This document shows positions 1-11,800 of a stretch of 33,032 nt of DNA, piece by piece. Positions within the stretch are counted from its first letter, which is position 1. Every line of letters begins with the position of its first letter. Below the pieces are notes generated by a model that was not told the DNA's origin, did no database searches, and saw only the letters and a list, made by a program, of their open reading frames with translations. Source of the DNA: Deltaproteobacteria bacterium (GTDB taxonomy: Bacteria > Desulfobacterota > SM23-61); assembly GCA_016875165.1 (NCBI GenBank), contig VGSF01000002.1, positions 1 through 33,032 of the forward strand, given 5' to 3'. The position numbers and the translations under genes are program-made.

Positions 1-457
1 GGGCGTATCCGGCTTGCCCTGAAACGTCCATCTTCCGGGCAGGCCCTGAACCGTGCTGGTTCAGGGGGGGTGGGGCATGGGCCTTGGGAGCAGGTTTTGA
101 TTTGACCAGCCAGAGGCCCAGGTGTTTCAAGATGGCCTTGATGACCTCCTGGTCTTCAATGAACGCCAGGATCCGCATGATTCCCCCACACTTGGGACAG
201 GTCAGGGGATCGACTTCGTAGATTTTCTGAATGAGCCGGGCCCAATTCTTCCGGTATTCCTTGGAGCTTTTATCGGCTTCCAGGATGCAGGGAACCCCGT
301 CGTCTACGGTTTCTTTCCGTTTTCCTCGGGAAACATTGCTGTAATACCCGTAGTATCTGACCATTTGCTCGCCTCTGTCCGGAATGTGGGAGCACATGGC
401 GGCCAGCCATTCCAGGGCATCGTATTGAAATAATTCAAAAGATTGTTTTTCTCCTTT
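1..457 (-). pseudogene. IS91-like (Y2-type) transposase, 5'-truncated remnant running off the left edge
   Basis: The minus strand is open from base 457 to the window edge, after an in-frame TGA at 458-460. It encodes the C-terminal part of a Y2_Tnp-type transposase. Visible landmarks are an ALEWLAAMCSHIPDRGEQ segment, VRYYGYYSN, ARLIQKIYEVDPLTCPKCGG (a CxxC zinc knuckle), MRILAFIEDQEVI and ILKHLGLW, in the order usual for IS91/IS801-related transposases. The N-terminal catalytic half, with the Y-motif domain, is absent and no start codon precedes the conserved part, so I call it a remnant rather than a gene. The reading frame is still open at base 1, so the true C-terminus lies outside the window. 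No IS end could be recognised upstream of the fragment. Confidence 0.8.
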
Positions 458-559
458 TCACCTCACAGTCTCTTAGTAGGCAAAGATTTCTACTTTAATC
501 TCCAGAAAATGGAGAATATCGCCTACCAACCTATGGTCATCTTTCTAACCCATTGAATT

Positions 560-622
560 CTTTAACTTTATGTGCGGGTTGAGGTTGGCATAGGCCTTGC
601 ACAACTCAAGTTAAAGTTAAAG
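560..622. repeat. 11-bp perfect inverted repeat bracketing the sigma-54 promoter
   Basis: CTTTAACTTTA at 560-570 is the exact reverse complement of TAAAGTTAAAG at 612-622. The arms lie on either side of the -24/-12 element at 585-601. The right arm falls about where transcription should begin, so the repeat is more likely a protein-binding site on DNA than an RNA hairpin. The sequence shows the symmetry; an operator role is inference. Confidence 0.6.
585..601 (+). promoter_or_regulatory. sigma-54 (-24/-12) promoter
   Basis: TTGGCATAGGCCTTGCA has the -24 GG at 587-588 and the -12 GC at 599-600, separated by exactly ten bases. Five of the six consensus bases at the -24 box and all of TTGCA at the -12 box are present. 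Transcription should start near 612, about 55 bases ahead of the MerR-type gene, and could feed the whole unit to 18721. Sigma-54 control is typical of mid-class flagellar genes in this kind of bacterium. Confidence 0.75.
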
Positions 623-666
623 TTTGAGTAGATTCTTCCGATATCGCAAGGAAAAAAAGACTAATT

Positions 667-1008
667 ATGGCGGAAGATCAGCTTTTAACGATTTCCGAAA
701 TCAGCGAAAGGTTGAAGATCCCGAAACACACCTTGCGGTTTTGGGAAAAGGAACTCCCTGGCCTATTTGTTCCAGTTAGGACCCGCGGCAGACAGAGGCG
801 CTTCACCTCCGAAAATGTCGCTGCGATTGAGGAGATAAAACGATTAAGGGAAAGAAGGATGAGTTTGACAGAGATTAAGAGAAGGCTTAACGAGAGGCAC
901 CCTCAGGAGGTTTCGAGTTCAAACAAAATTGACCAATTGGCAACCAGGGTCGCCGAGGTGGTGAAAGCTGAGGTCTATAATTTTTTTGAGTCGGGAAAAG
1001 GATCTTAA
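667..1008 (+). CDS. MerR-family helix-turn-helix transcriptional regulator
   Basis: This 113-residue protein has an N-terminal winged MerR-type DNA-binding domain (residues about 5-75). The recognition helix region reads ISERLKIPKHTLRFWEKE and the wing reads TRGRQRRFTSENV, followed by the typical IKRLRERRMSLTEIKRRL helix. The C-terminal part (about 80-113) is a short helix without effector-binding cysteines, so no metal or redox signal can be assigned. It lies first behind the sigma-54 promoter, with AAGGA at 648-652 as a distant ribosome-binding site. It probably regulates this surface-glycan/flagellar locus or itself; the 11-bp inverted repeat around the promoter is a candidate site. The short length is normal for stand-alone MerR-like regulators lacking a ligand domain. 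Confidence 0.8.
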   Translation: MAEDQLLTISEISERLKIPKHTLRFWEKELPGLFVPVRTRGRQRRFTSENVAAIEEIKRLRERRMSLTEIKRRLNERHPQEVSSSNKIDQLATRVAEVVKAEVYNFFESGKGS

Positions 1009-1110
1009 ACGACTTCCCATCTATTGGGAAACGTAAGGAACATCACATGGAATGGAACCGATAAGCGACTTCGTGGGGATGTTAGGGATCCAGACCGGTT
1101 GAGGAGAGCT

Positions 1111-1185
1111 ATGGCGACCTGCACAGCATGGGCCCCAGGGAGCATTAACCATATCGAAATTAGACAATACGACATTGGTGTTTAA
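1111..1185 (+). CDS. possible 24-codon ORF coupled to the aminotransferase
   Basis: ATG at 1111 follows GAGGAG at 1101-1106, and the TAA at 1183-1185 overlaps the next gene's ATG (TAATG). The aminotransferase has no ribosome-binding site of its own here, so translation through this ORF could deliver ribosomes to it. The same frame is open all the way back to the MerR-type gene's stop (59 codons), so this may be the end of a lost or read-through reading frame. The peptide resembles nothing I recognise. The call rests on the start signal and the coupling only. Confidence 0.25.
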   Translation: MATCTAWAPGSINHIEIRQYDIGV

Positions 1186-2303
1186 TGATGAAAGCAAGTG
1201 AACCGATATATGTGACAAGGCCGTTTCTGCCGCCGCTCGAAGAATTTAATGAGTATCTTGAACAGATCTGGGAGTCAAAAAAGCTCACGAATAAAGGCCC
1301 ATACCATGAGCTGTTTGAGAAGAAACTGGCCGAGTATTTAAATGTCAAGTACATTTCCCTGTTTTCCAACGGAACCCTCGCCCTGATCAGCGCCCTACAA
1401 GCCCTGCGCATCACAGGGGAGGTCATCACGACGCCTTTCAGTTTCGTCGCCACAACACATGCGCTTAATTGGAACGGAATCAAACCGGTATTCTGTGACG
1501 TTGACCCGGCGACATACAACCTGGATCCTAAGAAAATTGAAGCGGCGATTACGCCCAGAACAACGGCCATCCTGCCGGTTCATGTCTACGGGAATCCGTG
1601 CGATGTGACAGCAATCCAGGAAATCGCCGGAACATACGGCTTAAAGGTAATTTATGACGCCTGCCACGCCTTTGGCGTCACGTTGGACGGCAATTCTATC
1701 TTGAATTTTGGGGATCTGTCTGTCCTGAGCTTTCACGCGACGAAAGTATTCACCACCTTTGAAGGCGGTGCCATCATATGCCATGACGAAACAACCAAAA
1801 AACGGATTGATTTTTTGAAGAATTTCGGTTTTGCCGGTGAAACTACTGTAGTTGCACCAGGCATCAATGCCAAAATGAATGAATTTCAAGCCGCTCTCGG
1901 CGTGCTTCAATTGAAATATGTTGGTCAATGCATTCAAAAAAGGAAAGATATAGTAACATTATATAGACACAATCTTCGAGATGTTCCCGGCATAACTTAT
2001 TTGGAGGATATCCCGTTGGTTGGACACAACTATGCGCATTTCCCGATACTTATTGATAAAGATATATTCGACAAATCAAGGGATGACGTTTACAACGCCC
2101 TTAAAAACAGAAATATCTTTACCCGACGATATTTTTATCCATTGATCAGTCAGTTCCCCACTTATCGAGGTCTGGAATCAGCAAACTCTAACAATCTGCC
2201 TGTAGCAGAGGATATTACCCAGAAAGTCCTCTGCCTGCCGATTTATCCGGATTTAGACTTGGATATTGCGTTAAACATCGTCAAGGAAATAAAAATAAAT
2301 TGA
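1185..2303 (+). CDS. DegT/DnrJ/EryC1/StrS-family sugar aminotransferase (VioA/WecE-like)
   Basis: This 372-residue PLP-dependent aminotransferase probably converts a dTDP-4-keto-6-deoxyhexose to the 4-amino sugar in the cytoplasm. Features visible are SNGTLALISALQAL (61-74, cofactor phosphate region), TTPFSFVATTHAL (82-93), PVHVYGNPCDV, the cofactor-ring aspartate in IYDACHAFG (D158), and the Schiff-base lysine in SFHATKVFTT (K187). The segment around residues 79-165 recalls VioA, the dTDP-viosamine-forming aminotransferase, more than WecE, but the sugar product (Qui4N or Fuc4N) is not decided by sequence. Two adjacent ATGs are possible (1185 and 1188). The next gene overlaps its stop codon, which fits co-translation with the acetyltransferase. 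Confidence 0.85.
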   Translation: MMKASEPIYVTRPFLPPLEEFNEYLEQIWESKKLTNKGPYHELFEKKLAEYLNVKYISLFSNGTLALISALQALRITGEVITTPFSFVATTHALNWNGIKPVFCDVDPATYNLDPKKIEAAITPRTTAILPVHVYGNPCDVTAIQEIAGTYGLKVIYDACHAFGVTLDGNSILNFGDLSVLSFHATKVFTTFEGGAIICHDETTKKRIDFLKNFGFAGETTVVAPGINAKMNEFQAALGVLQLKYVGQCIQKRKDIVTLYRHNLRDVPGITYLEDIPLVGHNYAHFPILIDKDIFDKSRDDVYNALKNRNIFTRRYFYPLISQFPTYRGLESANSNNLPVAEDITQKVLCLPIYPDLDLDIALNIVKEIKIN

Positions 2304-2869
2304 ATCTGTTTGATTCTGAGTCGGTTTTTGAAAAAACGAAAATGATAGTCGGTACAAATGTAAACATAAGCCCTCATGCTGTTATATACGACCCTGATAA
2401 GTTGGAAATCGGTGATCATGTCAGGATTGATGATTTTTGCGTTCTGTCTTGTGGTGGCGGATTAAAGATAGGGAATTATGTTCATATTGCCTGCTATACG
2501 GCTTTGTTCGCTGGGGCAGGAATCGTAATTAAGGATTTCTCTGGATTGTCATCTCATTGCGCTGTCTATTCCGTCTCGGATGATTATTCCGGGGAGTCGT
2601 TAACCAATCCCACCATTCCGCATAAATATAAAAAATTGCATCGAGGATTGGTCACCCTGGAGAAGCATGTGATCATTGGTAGCGGGGTAACAATCATGCC
2701 AGGAGTCACTCTTGGTGAAGGTGCTGCTGTTGGTGCTAATTCGCTAGTAACAAAAGATTGTGTTCCTTGGGGAATATATGCAGGAACTCCCGCAAGGAGG
2801 ATTAGGGAGAGAAGTAAGAATCTATTAACGGTGGAGCGAGATTTTTTAGATGGAGCAAAACCACTTTAA
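2300..2869 (+). CDS. hexapeptide-repeat (left-handed beta-helix) sugar acetyltransferase
   Basis: This is a 189-residue acyltransferase of the WbbJ/maltose-acetyltransferase type. The imperfect hexad pattern with recurring I-G and V-G positions runs from about residue 20 to 165. Examples are LEIGDHVRIDDFCVLSCGGG, IGNYVHI, VIIGSGVTIMPGVTLGEGAAVGANS, and the closing YAGTPARRIRER typical of the family. It probably N-acetylates the 4-amino sugar made by the preceding enzyme, as VioB does for dTDP-viosamine; O-acetylation remains possible. The chosen start is TTG at 2300, which overlaps the upstream TGA and has AAGGA at 2284-2288. An ATG at 2342 would remove only 14 residues. The 3' end overlaps the giant gene by 20 bases. 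Confidence 0.8.
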   Translation: MNLFDSESVFEKTKMIVGTNVNISPHAVIYDPDKLEIGDHVRIDDFCVLSCGGGLKIGNYVHIACYTALFAGAGIVIKDFSGLSSHCAVYSVSDDYSGESLTNPTIPHKYKKLHRGLVTLEKHVIIGSGVTIMPGVTLGEGAAVGANSLVTKDCVPWGIYAGTPARRIRERSKNLLTVERDFLDGAKPL

Positions 2870-5800
2870 AAAAACACAGAAGAATAATGTGACGCTAAAA
2901 GATCAATTTATTTGTCATCTGGTTTATGAGCATGATTTCATTCAACAATTCAATGATATGATTGTTGAATCATTTGACGTGCGGGAACATTTATTTATTG
3001 TTTATGCAATGCATGCCTGGGACGAATCGAAAAAATATCATCTCAAAAACAGTTATTATATCGATAGGTTCGATGATCAGTGCTTTCTTGAATGGGTAGA
3101 GAAATCCGTTCAAATCATTGTTCATTGTTTGTATACACCCGCGGTGACAGACTTCTTATTTACACATCAGTACCTGTTAAATAAGGTTAACTGGAAGTTG
3201 TGGGGGGGGGATCTTTACCTTTACAGGCAAGTAGGATCCATATCCAACTCGGAGTCGAATGAGGCAAGACGAAAAAGCATCATAAAACAAATTGCATATA
3301 TAACGTCACCGGTTGAGGAAGAAGTTAAACATGCAATAGATGTCTATAATAGTAAGGCGCAGTATAAATTTGCTTTTTATCCGCAAGCTAAAGACTTTCG
3401 TGAATTTCGTCTTAATGACGACTCCCCTAAAAAGCAAACCATAAATATTTTGGTTGGAAATTCAGGCTACCCGACGAACAATCATTTCCAAGCTTTCAAC
3501 TATCTGTCTAAATTTCAAAATGAGCCAATAAAAATTTATTGCCCTCTTTCATATGGAGACAAGCCTTACACCGAGGAGGTGTGTGCCAAAGGCAAACAGA
3601 TTTTCGGTGATAAATTTGTCCCTCTTTTGAATTTTTTTCCATTCGATGAATACGCTAGTCTTTTAAATACGATGGACGTCGTAGTCATGAACCATGATCG
3701 ACAACAAGGTATGGGCAATATTTTAACGTCATTGTATCTTGGCAAAAAAGTTTATATGCAGCCCGACATAACATCATATAAGTGCCTCAGTCGATGTGGA
3801 GTCACTCTTTTTGATATCAATGAAATAGAAAAAAACGACTTTAATCATTTTATAGCCTTTTCTGATCATCGTCAGAAAATTAATTCAGAAATTATTGAAT
3901 CTCTCTATTCAAAGGGAAACTGTGTCAAATCATGGCAAGCCATTTTCAACGAAGCGATAACCCGCGAGAAAGAGCCCACCAGAAGATTTTACTTAATAAA
4001 TTTCCATTATAAAGACTTTTATAGCAACACTATCCGCAATCCGTCCTTAGGCCCTGCGTATATCTTACAACACCTTTCAGATAATGGCGTTCTGGCGAAA
4101 GTGCATGAGTTGTCTTTCAACGATGACACCGACTATTTACTCAAGGATATTAAAATGTTCAGCCCGGACCTAATCGGCTGTTCCTTTATGACCTATCACT
4201 ATAGGAAAACGTATAAATATATCGAAGCTCTTAAATGCCTTGGTATTCCTATCGTTTGTGGGGGAGCTCATGTAAATTCAAAAGGCCCTAAGGTAATGGA
4301 TGAGCTCGACGTCGATTTTCTTATAAAGGGTGAAGGTGAAAAGTCATTATTATCTCTTCTGCAAAACATAAAAGATCCCGAAGCCTTTCCTAATATACCA
4401 GGCCTTATCTACCGAAAGAATGGTACAGTTGTTGAAAATGACGCGGAGATCATTGATATCGAAGAATTGCGTTTCCCGAGATATAGAAATTTTGATCTCA
4501 ATCAATATGCGGATGGGAGAATACTGATTCAGACATCTCGGGGATGTCCGTATCAGTGTACCTTCTGTCAGCAAGCTTCTTTATTGGGGAAAAAGTGGAG
4601 GGCAAGATCACCTCAAAACATCATCCATGAGCTTGAATACTGGGGGGCATTGGGTAAAACGAGCCTTGTTTTTGGAGATGACAATCTGACTTTAGACAAG
4701 AAAAGGATCCACCAGCTATGCGAACTTATGAAAAAGTCCAAATACCGGTTTCAGATTGAAACAGCGGGCGTCCGAATTGACAATGTTGATTACGACACAT
4801 TAAAGATGATGAGGGATGTCGGATTTAATTATTTATCCTACGGAGTGGAATCGGGTTCTGATAGGGTATTGAAGGAAATTCGTAAAGGCATCACCCTAAA
4901 TCAGATTCACAAGACATTGGAGATGTCCTGCAAACTGGGCTTTAATATTAAACTATATTTTATTATTAATAATCGCACAGAAACATATAAGGAAGCTCAG
5001 CAGTCATTCAGTTTGTCGAGACAATATCCCATTAACCTGGCCCGATTTACCAACCTATGCCCTTTTCCAGGCACCTATGATTATGAGTGGATTTTGAAAC
5101 ATGGCAAACTTTTATACCCACCAGAGGAGTACCTCAATAATCCAAACGACTTTATTGATAAACCCATTTACGACGGACCGGGAATGAGCATGGAAGAACG
5201 GATGCAGGTCATTGAAGATGCAAAAGCAGAGCTTGCACGTCCTAAAAATCCGATAACCCCCTTGTTTTTAAACAGTGCTGAAAACAAAGGGTCAATGGCG
5301 ATAAGCGGTGTTTGGATAAATAAGAATGACATCCGAAAAACGCCTCAAAGAGTATTATTTGTTAACCATAATGTGTATCCATTGGAAAAATCCGGCACCC
5401 CGCTGTCGACACAAAACCATGCTCTGGGTATGGTCAAGAAGGGATTGGATGTCGCCGTACTCATTCCGCGGGCGGTAATCAAGCATGGATATCTAAAGGA
5501 AAAAACAGCCGACGGATTCACCCTATATCAAGTCCCTGCAATGGATAAATTCGCAGCTTACTTGACTGTTCCTTATCAAGCGGGCTTGTCGGACTACAGG
5601 CAGGACATTGAACGGATTGTTGAAGATTTCCATCCTCAGATTGTGCAGATCAACGACTATGTCTTAATGCCTGCAGAGATCGTGGAAATCTTTTCCCGTA
5701 AAGGATGTATCGTTATCAGAGAGGTCTGCAATTGCGAGGAATTTTGTCATCAGGACTATCCGGTTATTTCTGATGGGCTCAGGGGTCTCCTGTGCTCGGG

Positions 5801-8800
5801 TCCTGAAAGCCCTCATAAGTGTGCCAGTTGTTTTGCTGACCTTCCGAAAACCGGCTCCCGCAGGGCAAAAAAAGGGACATCCCCCCGATCTGTTGAAGAG
5901 GAAATAGAACAGCGATTCAACTACATAAAGAAACTCTACAAAGACGTTGTGGACAAGGTCATTTTTACTTCGGAGCCTTTCAAGGCCTTTTATACCCGGT
6001 TCATTCAAATTCCAGAAGAGAAGATGAAAGTGATTCCCAGAGGATTTAGTTTTTCGTATGCCAAACATATGAGAAGAGTGAAGAATACCGACGCGCCCAT
6101 GCACTTTGCCTTCATAGGCAATATCATGTTCAGCAAAGGCATCGATGTTTCTCTGAAGGCTTTTGAAAAGATATGTCAGGGTTATCATTTCGTTTTTCAT
6201 ATCTATGGTGAAATGGTCAATTCTGAATACCATGATTGGATAGAGAGGCTGCAGGTTCAGTATCCTGGTAGATTCGTTTATCACGGCGGCTATCAAGTGG
6301 ATGAACTGCCCAAGATACTTTCCAATATAGACGCATGTATTGTTCCTTCTTATTTTGATACATACAACAGGGTCGTCAGGGAAATGCTTTATTTAGGCAT
6401 ACCGGTCATCGTAACAGATTTCTTCGGCGCATATATTGTTGATGACGGCAAGAATGGTTTCAAAATACCGATAGGTGATGCAGAGGCCCTGGCCGGAAAG
6501 ATGATTGATATCATTCGCCATCCGGATGTAATTGAAGACCTTGCAAAGGGGGCGGCACAAACACCGATCCCCAGCCTCGAAGAGGAAATCAATATGTTGA
6601 TTGAAACGTATAATGAGCTTTATAACCAGGTACCGGAAGCAAAGAAGGCCCTACTGGATGTAACGATCAGACCTGACAAAAGACAAAAATCATCTCCCGA
6701 AAAATCAGTTGGATTGATTGCCTTCTACCTTCCCCAATATCATCCTATCCCGGAAAACGACCAGTGGTGGGGAAAGGGGTTCACGGAATGGACCAATGTG
6801 TCAAAGGCAAAGCCGCTGTTCCCTGGCCATTATCAGCCGCATCTTCCGGCAGACCTGGGTTTTTATGATCTCAGACTGCCTGAAATTCGCAAGGCGCAGG
6901 CCGATCTGGCGAGGGAATATGGCATCCAGGGTTTTTGTTATTATCACTACTGGTTTAACGGCAAACTCTTATTGGAAAGGCCTTTGCAAGAAATGCTGAA
7001 GTCCGGTGAGCCTGATTTTCCCTTCTGTATGTGCTGGGCTAATGAAAATTGGACAAGGGCCTGGGATGGAGGAAGCGACCAGATTCTGATCCAACAGAAT
7101 TACAATGAAAAGGATGATCTTGAGCACATCCGCTACCTATGCCACATATTCCAGGACAGGAGATACATAAGGATCAACGGGAAACCTTTGTTCCTCGTTT
7201 ACCGAGCCAACAGCTTACCCGATCCCTTGAAAACGACTTCTCTCTGGAGGGAAGAAGCCAGAAGACTTGGTCTGGGTGAGTTGTTTTTATGCCGGGTGGA
7301 AAGTTTTCCCGATGAACACACGGACCCAACAACGATTGGTTTTGATGCCTCGGTGGAATTTCAGCCGGATTGGACGGAACTTGGTCCCAGGCTTCTGGAT
7401 GACCAATATGGGGGTCATTGCGTATATAAATATGAAAATGTCGTCGAGGGCATGCTAAAAAAAGAACAACCCGAATATAGACGATTTCCTTGTGTAACGC
7501 CTTCCTGGGATAACACGTCAAGGCGGAAAAACGGAGCCACGATTTTTATTGATTCCACGCCCCAGCTTTATGAGAAGTGGTTAAAAGAGACTATTGGGAG
7601 GCTCGATTCAGATAATCATGATGAAAATATCGTTTTCATAAATGCCTGGAATGAATGGGGAGAGGGAAATTATTTGGAACCGGACCTGAAGTTCGGCCGA
7701 TCTTACCTGGAAGCAACCAAACGGGCATTGGCAGCGGAAAGCGAAGAGGATAAAAAGGGATTGGCAGAAGCCTACGCGAGTATCCAGCAAATCTTTATCC
7801 AGAGCGGCAAATATGAAGAAGCGATTTATGCCCTGGAGAAGCTTCTGGAATCGTATCCGGATTATGCCCTTGCCCATAATGATATCGCCGTCCTATCTTC
7901 CAACAAGGGGAACAAGGAAAAAGCCCGGTTCCATTATGAAAAGGCGGTTTCCCTGAATTCTGGCAATCCAACCTTTTTGAGAAATCTGGCCGATTTCTAT
8001 TATGTCGAGATGAAACAGATTGATGAAGCCACAAGGCTGTACGAAAAGATTCTAACCATACGCCCGCAGGATGTGGAAACCCTTCTGATTCTGGGAAATA
8101 TCCATGTGGAGTTGGGAAAGTTTGATGAAGCAAAAGCCCACTATTTAAAGGTCCTGGAGATTGAGCCAGCCAATGAACTTGCGTTGAAAATGCAGGAGGC
8201 CCTGAAGGAACGGCAACAGGAAGCGCGAGTGGACTTGAGGCAAGCCTATGAAGACGCCCAGTCCTTGATTAAAAGTGGGAACCTTGACGGAGCCATTAAT
8301 CAGCTTGAAAAGCTCATCCAGCTCAATCCCGATAACGCCCTTGCCCATAACGATCTCGGCTATCTTTACTATGCGAAGGGCAAAAAGGAGAAGGCGCTGG
8401 CCCACTACGAAAAAGCGGTTGAGCTTGATCCAGAAAACATAACCGCCCTTAAGAATCTTGCCGATTTTTACTATGTCGAATTCGGTCGAACCGGAGATGC
8501 CCTGAAGATTTACCATGGGATTTTGGAGAAAAACCCTAATGACGTGGAAACCCTGTTTGCCTTCGGACACATCTGTACTTCCTTGAATCGAATCGATGAC
8601 GCTCTTCTCTTCTACGAGAAAATCCTAAAAATCGATCACGGCCACGAACAAGCCAGGATAAATCTTGAGAACCTCACGAAGGAGGGGGATCTTGAGAAAA
8701 AGGAAAAGGCAAGAAAAAGCGAGGCCTCCCCCGCCATGAGCGAGGGAATCATCTGCCTCAGGCCTTTTTATGCGATGACTTTCGCTTTCAACAAGGTATT

Positions 8801-11800
8801 TAACTGCACCTGCCCTGACTGGATCAAGCGCAGTATCGGTGATATCAGGTCAGGGACTATTGCAGAAATCTGGAACGGAATAGATGCGCGCCTCATTCGC
8901 AGGAAAATGTACAATGGAGAGTGGCAAGAGATTTGCAATTCTTTCTGTCCTCATATCATCGCATACAAGCAAGAAGGGAAAATAATCCGATTCGCTGATC
9001 TTGAGCAGCAGGACTGCCTTACTTCGCAGCTTATCGAAGAGATAAGAAATCGGAAAGATCAACTGGATAGCTTTCCAACAGTTTTCAAGCCAGACCATTC
9101 AAGCATATGCAACCTTTCCTGTATTATGTGCTCACGATCTGCATCCACCGAAGATCCAGCCTTACTCAAGAAAATCACGGATGATCTGCTGGGCTACCTC
9201 CCAATAGCCAAAAGAATCATCCTGACAGGAATGGGAGATCCACTTGCAAGGCCGGATACCCGTCAATTGATCATCAATTATCGGGATGGAAATCTCAAGT
9301 TTGATCTGATCACGAACGGGCTCCTTCTACCCAAATACTGGGATCAGATGAGGCACCAGAATTTCGGTCACCTCCTCGTTTCCATAGATGCAGCAGACAA
9401 GGAAATCTATGAAAGAATCCGAGTCGGTGGCTCCTGGGAAGATCTTTTGAAGAGTCTTGACTTGATCAGGAGAAACAGGGAGAAGTTTGATTCCATCACG
9501 TTAAACATGACGGTCATGAGGGAAAACTATGAAAAAATCCCGCCTTTCATCGATTTTGCCGAGTTCTATGGATTCAATGCCTCTTTTCAAAGAGTGAGGG
9601 GGCAGATTCGGAATCAGAATATCTTTGAACCCCGGGAGGAATCAGCAATCGAAAAGTTGAAGGGTATTATCAGAAATGAGCAGACGAAAAGAAGAAGTAT
9701 TCAGGTTGGCTTCGGCGATCTCCTCGAATTCGTGCCTGGTGATCACGGAGCGATTGAAAACGAAGGTGTCGCCATCTCCCACTCATCAGAGAGGCAAATA
9801 AAATCCCTGCATTGGAATGAAAAACAGCCTGACCGGAGCAGGTCCATTGCATTAGTCATGTGTCCAGTATGGAGCGTGGATCAGCCACCCCTGGCTACCG
9901 CCTACATTGCCGGCACACTGAGGGCCCGAGGATACGACATACACTGCCACGATCTCAGCATCGAGCTATTTAGAACGATCTCTGAGGAGGATAGGAAAGT
10001 CATCGGCCAGACTTACCTGACTCCGGAGTGGTATGAAAAGTTTGATTATTGGAAAGACCGCCTCTCATTAGATGAAAGGGCTGAAGCGTGGGCAAGGAGA
10101 ATTCTCACAGAAGTCCCTCGTGTGGTGGGTTTTTCGATCTATGATTCCACGCTTTCGATATCGGTCCTTGTGGCCGAGAAAATAAAGAAGATCAATTCCG
10201 AGACCCTTGTGATCTTTGGGGGACCTTCCTGCCAAAACGAGGAAATTCTCCGGAACACCCAGATCGACCTCATGGTTTCCGGTGAAGGGGAAGAAACCAT
10301 AACAGAGCTTCTAGAAATCATAGAACGAGGAGGATCGTGGGAAAATTGCGCCGGCCTTGCTTTCAGAAGGGATGGCAAAATCCTCAAGACACCGGAGCGA
10401 GAGCTCATCAAGGACATTAACGTAATCCCTTACCCGGACTTTGATCCATTTAATCTAAAATCCTACCCTGCGCGGATGCTCCCCATGTTCACCAGCAGGG
10501 GCTGTCCGGGGAGATGTACTTTTTGCGCAGAAAGACCTCAGTGGAAGAAATACCGGTACCGCTCAGCAGAGAATATCGTTGCCGAAATGGAAAGGAACGT
10601 TCGGAGATACAGCGTTTCCCATTTTAGTATCGAAGACTCGCTGATCAACGGAAATATATCCGAATTCGAAAAGATGTGCGATCTGATTATTAAGAAGGGG
10701 ATGAAGGTTACATGGGGAGGGAAGGCACGCATTCATCCAAAGATAGATGCGTCCTTTGCCCAGAAGCTTTACAGGGCCGGCGGCCGTGGGTTGATTTTCG
10801 GAATAGAGAGCGCCTCACAAAAGGTCCTGGATCACATGGGGAAGGGAATTCAGGTAGCGGACATCGAAAAGGTCATCAAAAATTGCCACAAAGCGGGCAT
10901 CCAGGTGAGCTGTTTCTTCATCACAGGGTATGTCAACGAAAGTGAGGTGGATTTCCAGGAAACGATTGACTTTGTCAAAAGAAATCACCTTTACATGCAC
11001 CATGTGTTTCCAGGGAGCGGGCTCAGCATCATGAAAAACTCGCTGCTTCATGACCATCCTCAAAAGTATGGAATCATCTTGCCCGAAAGCTCACCTGATG
11101 GGCGGTGGCGTTCTGCTGATGGGACAAATACTGCGGCGATACGTGAGGACCGGAAGAAACGTTTTAACACACTCATCTCTGAACTGTACTCCAAACGTCC
11201 AACGCAGGTTATCGAGAAGTCTACCAAAACCTTTCCTGTCACTGCCGACCATGTAATCCAAGGACAGATTATCCCCTTGATCAAGCAAGGCCATCTCGAG
11301 GTGGCTGCGGTTCGTCTTGAATCTCTTCCGTGCAAGACACCGGATCATGGGGCTGCTCATAACCTGCTCGGCATCCTATCTTATAAAAAGGGGGATAAGG
11401 AAAAAGCCCGGTTCCATCATGAAAAGGCGGTCTCCCTGAATCCCAATAATCCGACCTTCCTGAAAAACCTGGCCGACTTCTATTACGTCGAGCTGAAACA
11501 AATTGATGAAGCATCGAAGCTCTATGAAAAAGTCCTGTCTATCAATCCGAAAGATATCGAGACCCGCCTCATCCTGGCTAATATCCATGTGGAATTGGGA
11601 AAGTTCGATGTTGCAAGAGATTGCTACTTAAGGGTACTGGAGATTGAGCCAGCCAATGAACTTGCGTTGAAAATGCAGGAGGCCCTGAAGGAACGGCAAC
11701 AGGAAGCGCGAGTGGACTTGAGGCAAGCCTATGAAGAGGCCCAGTCCCTAATTAAAAGTGGGAACCTTGGCGGAGCCATTGATCAGCTTGAAAAGCTCAT

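Noticed and set aside
122..433. 103-codon + strand ORF at the left edge
   Set aside because: It is antisense to the clear transposase fragment and has no family signature.
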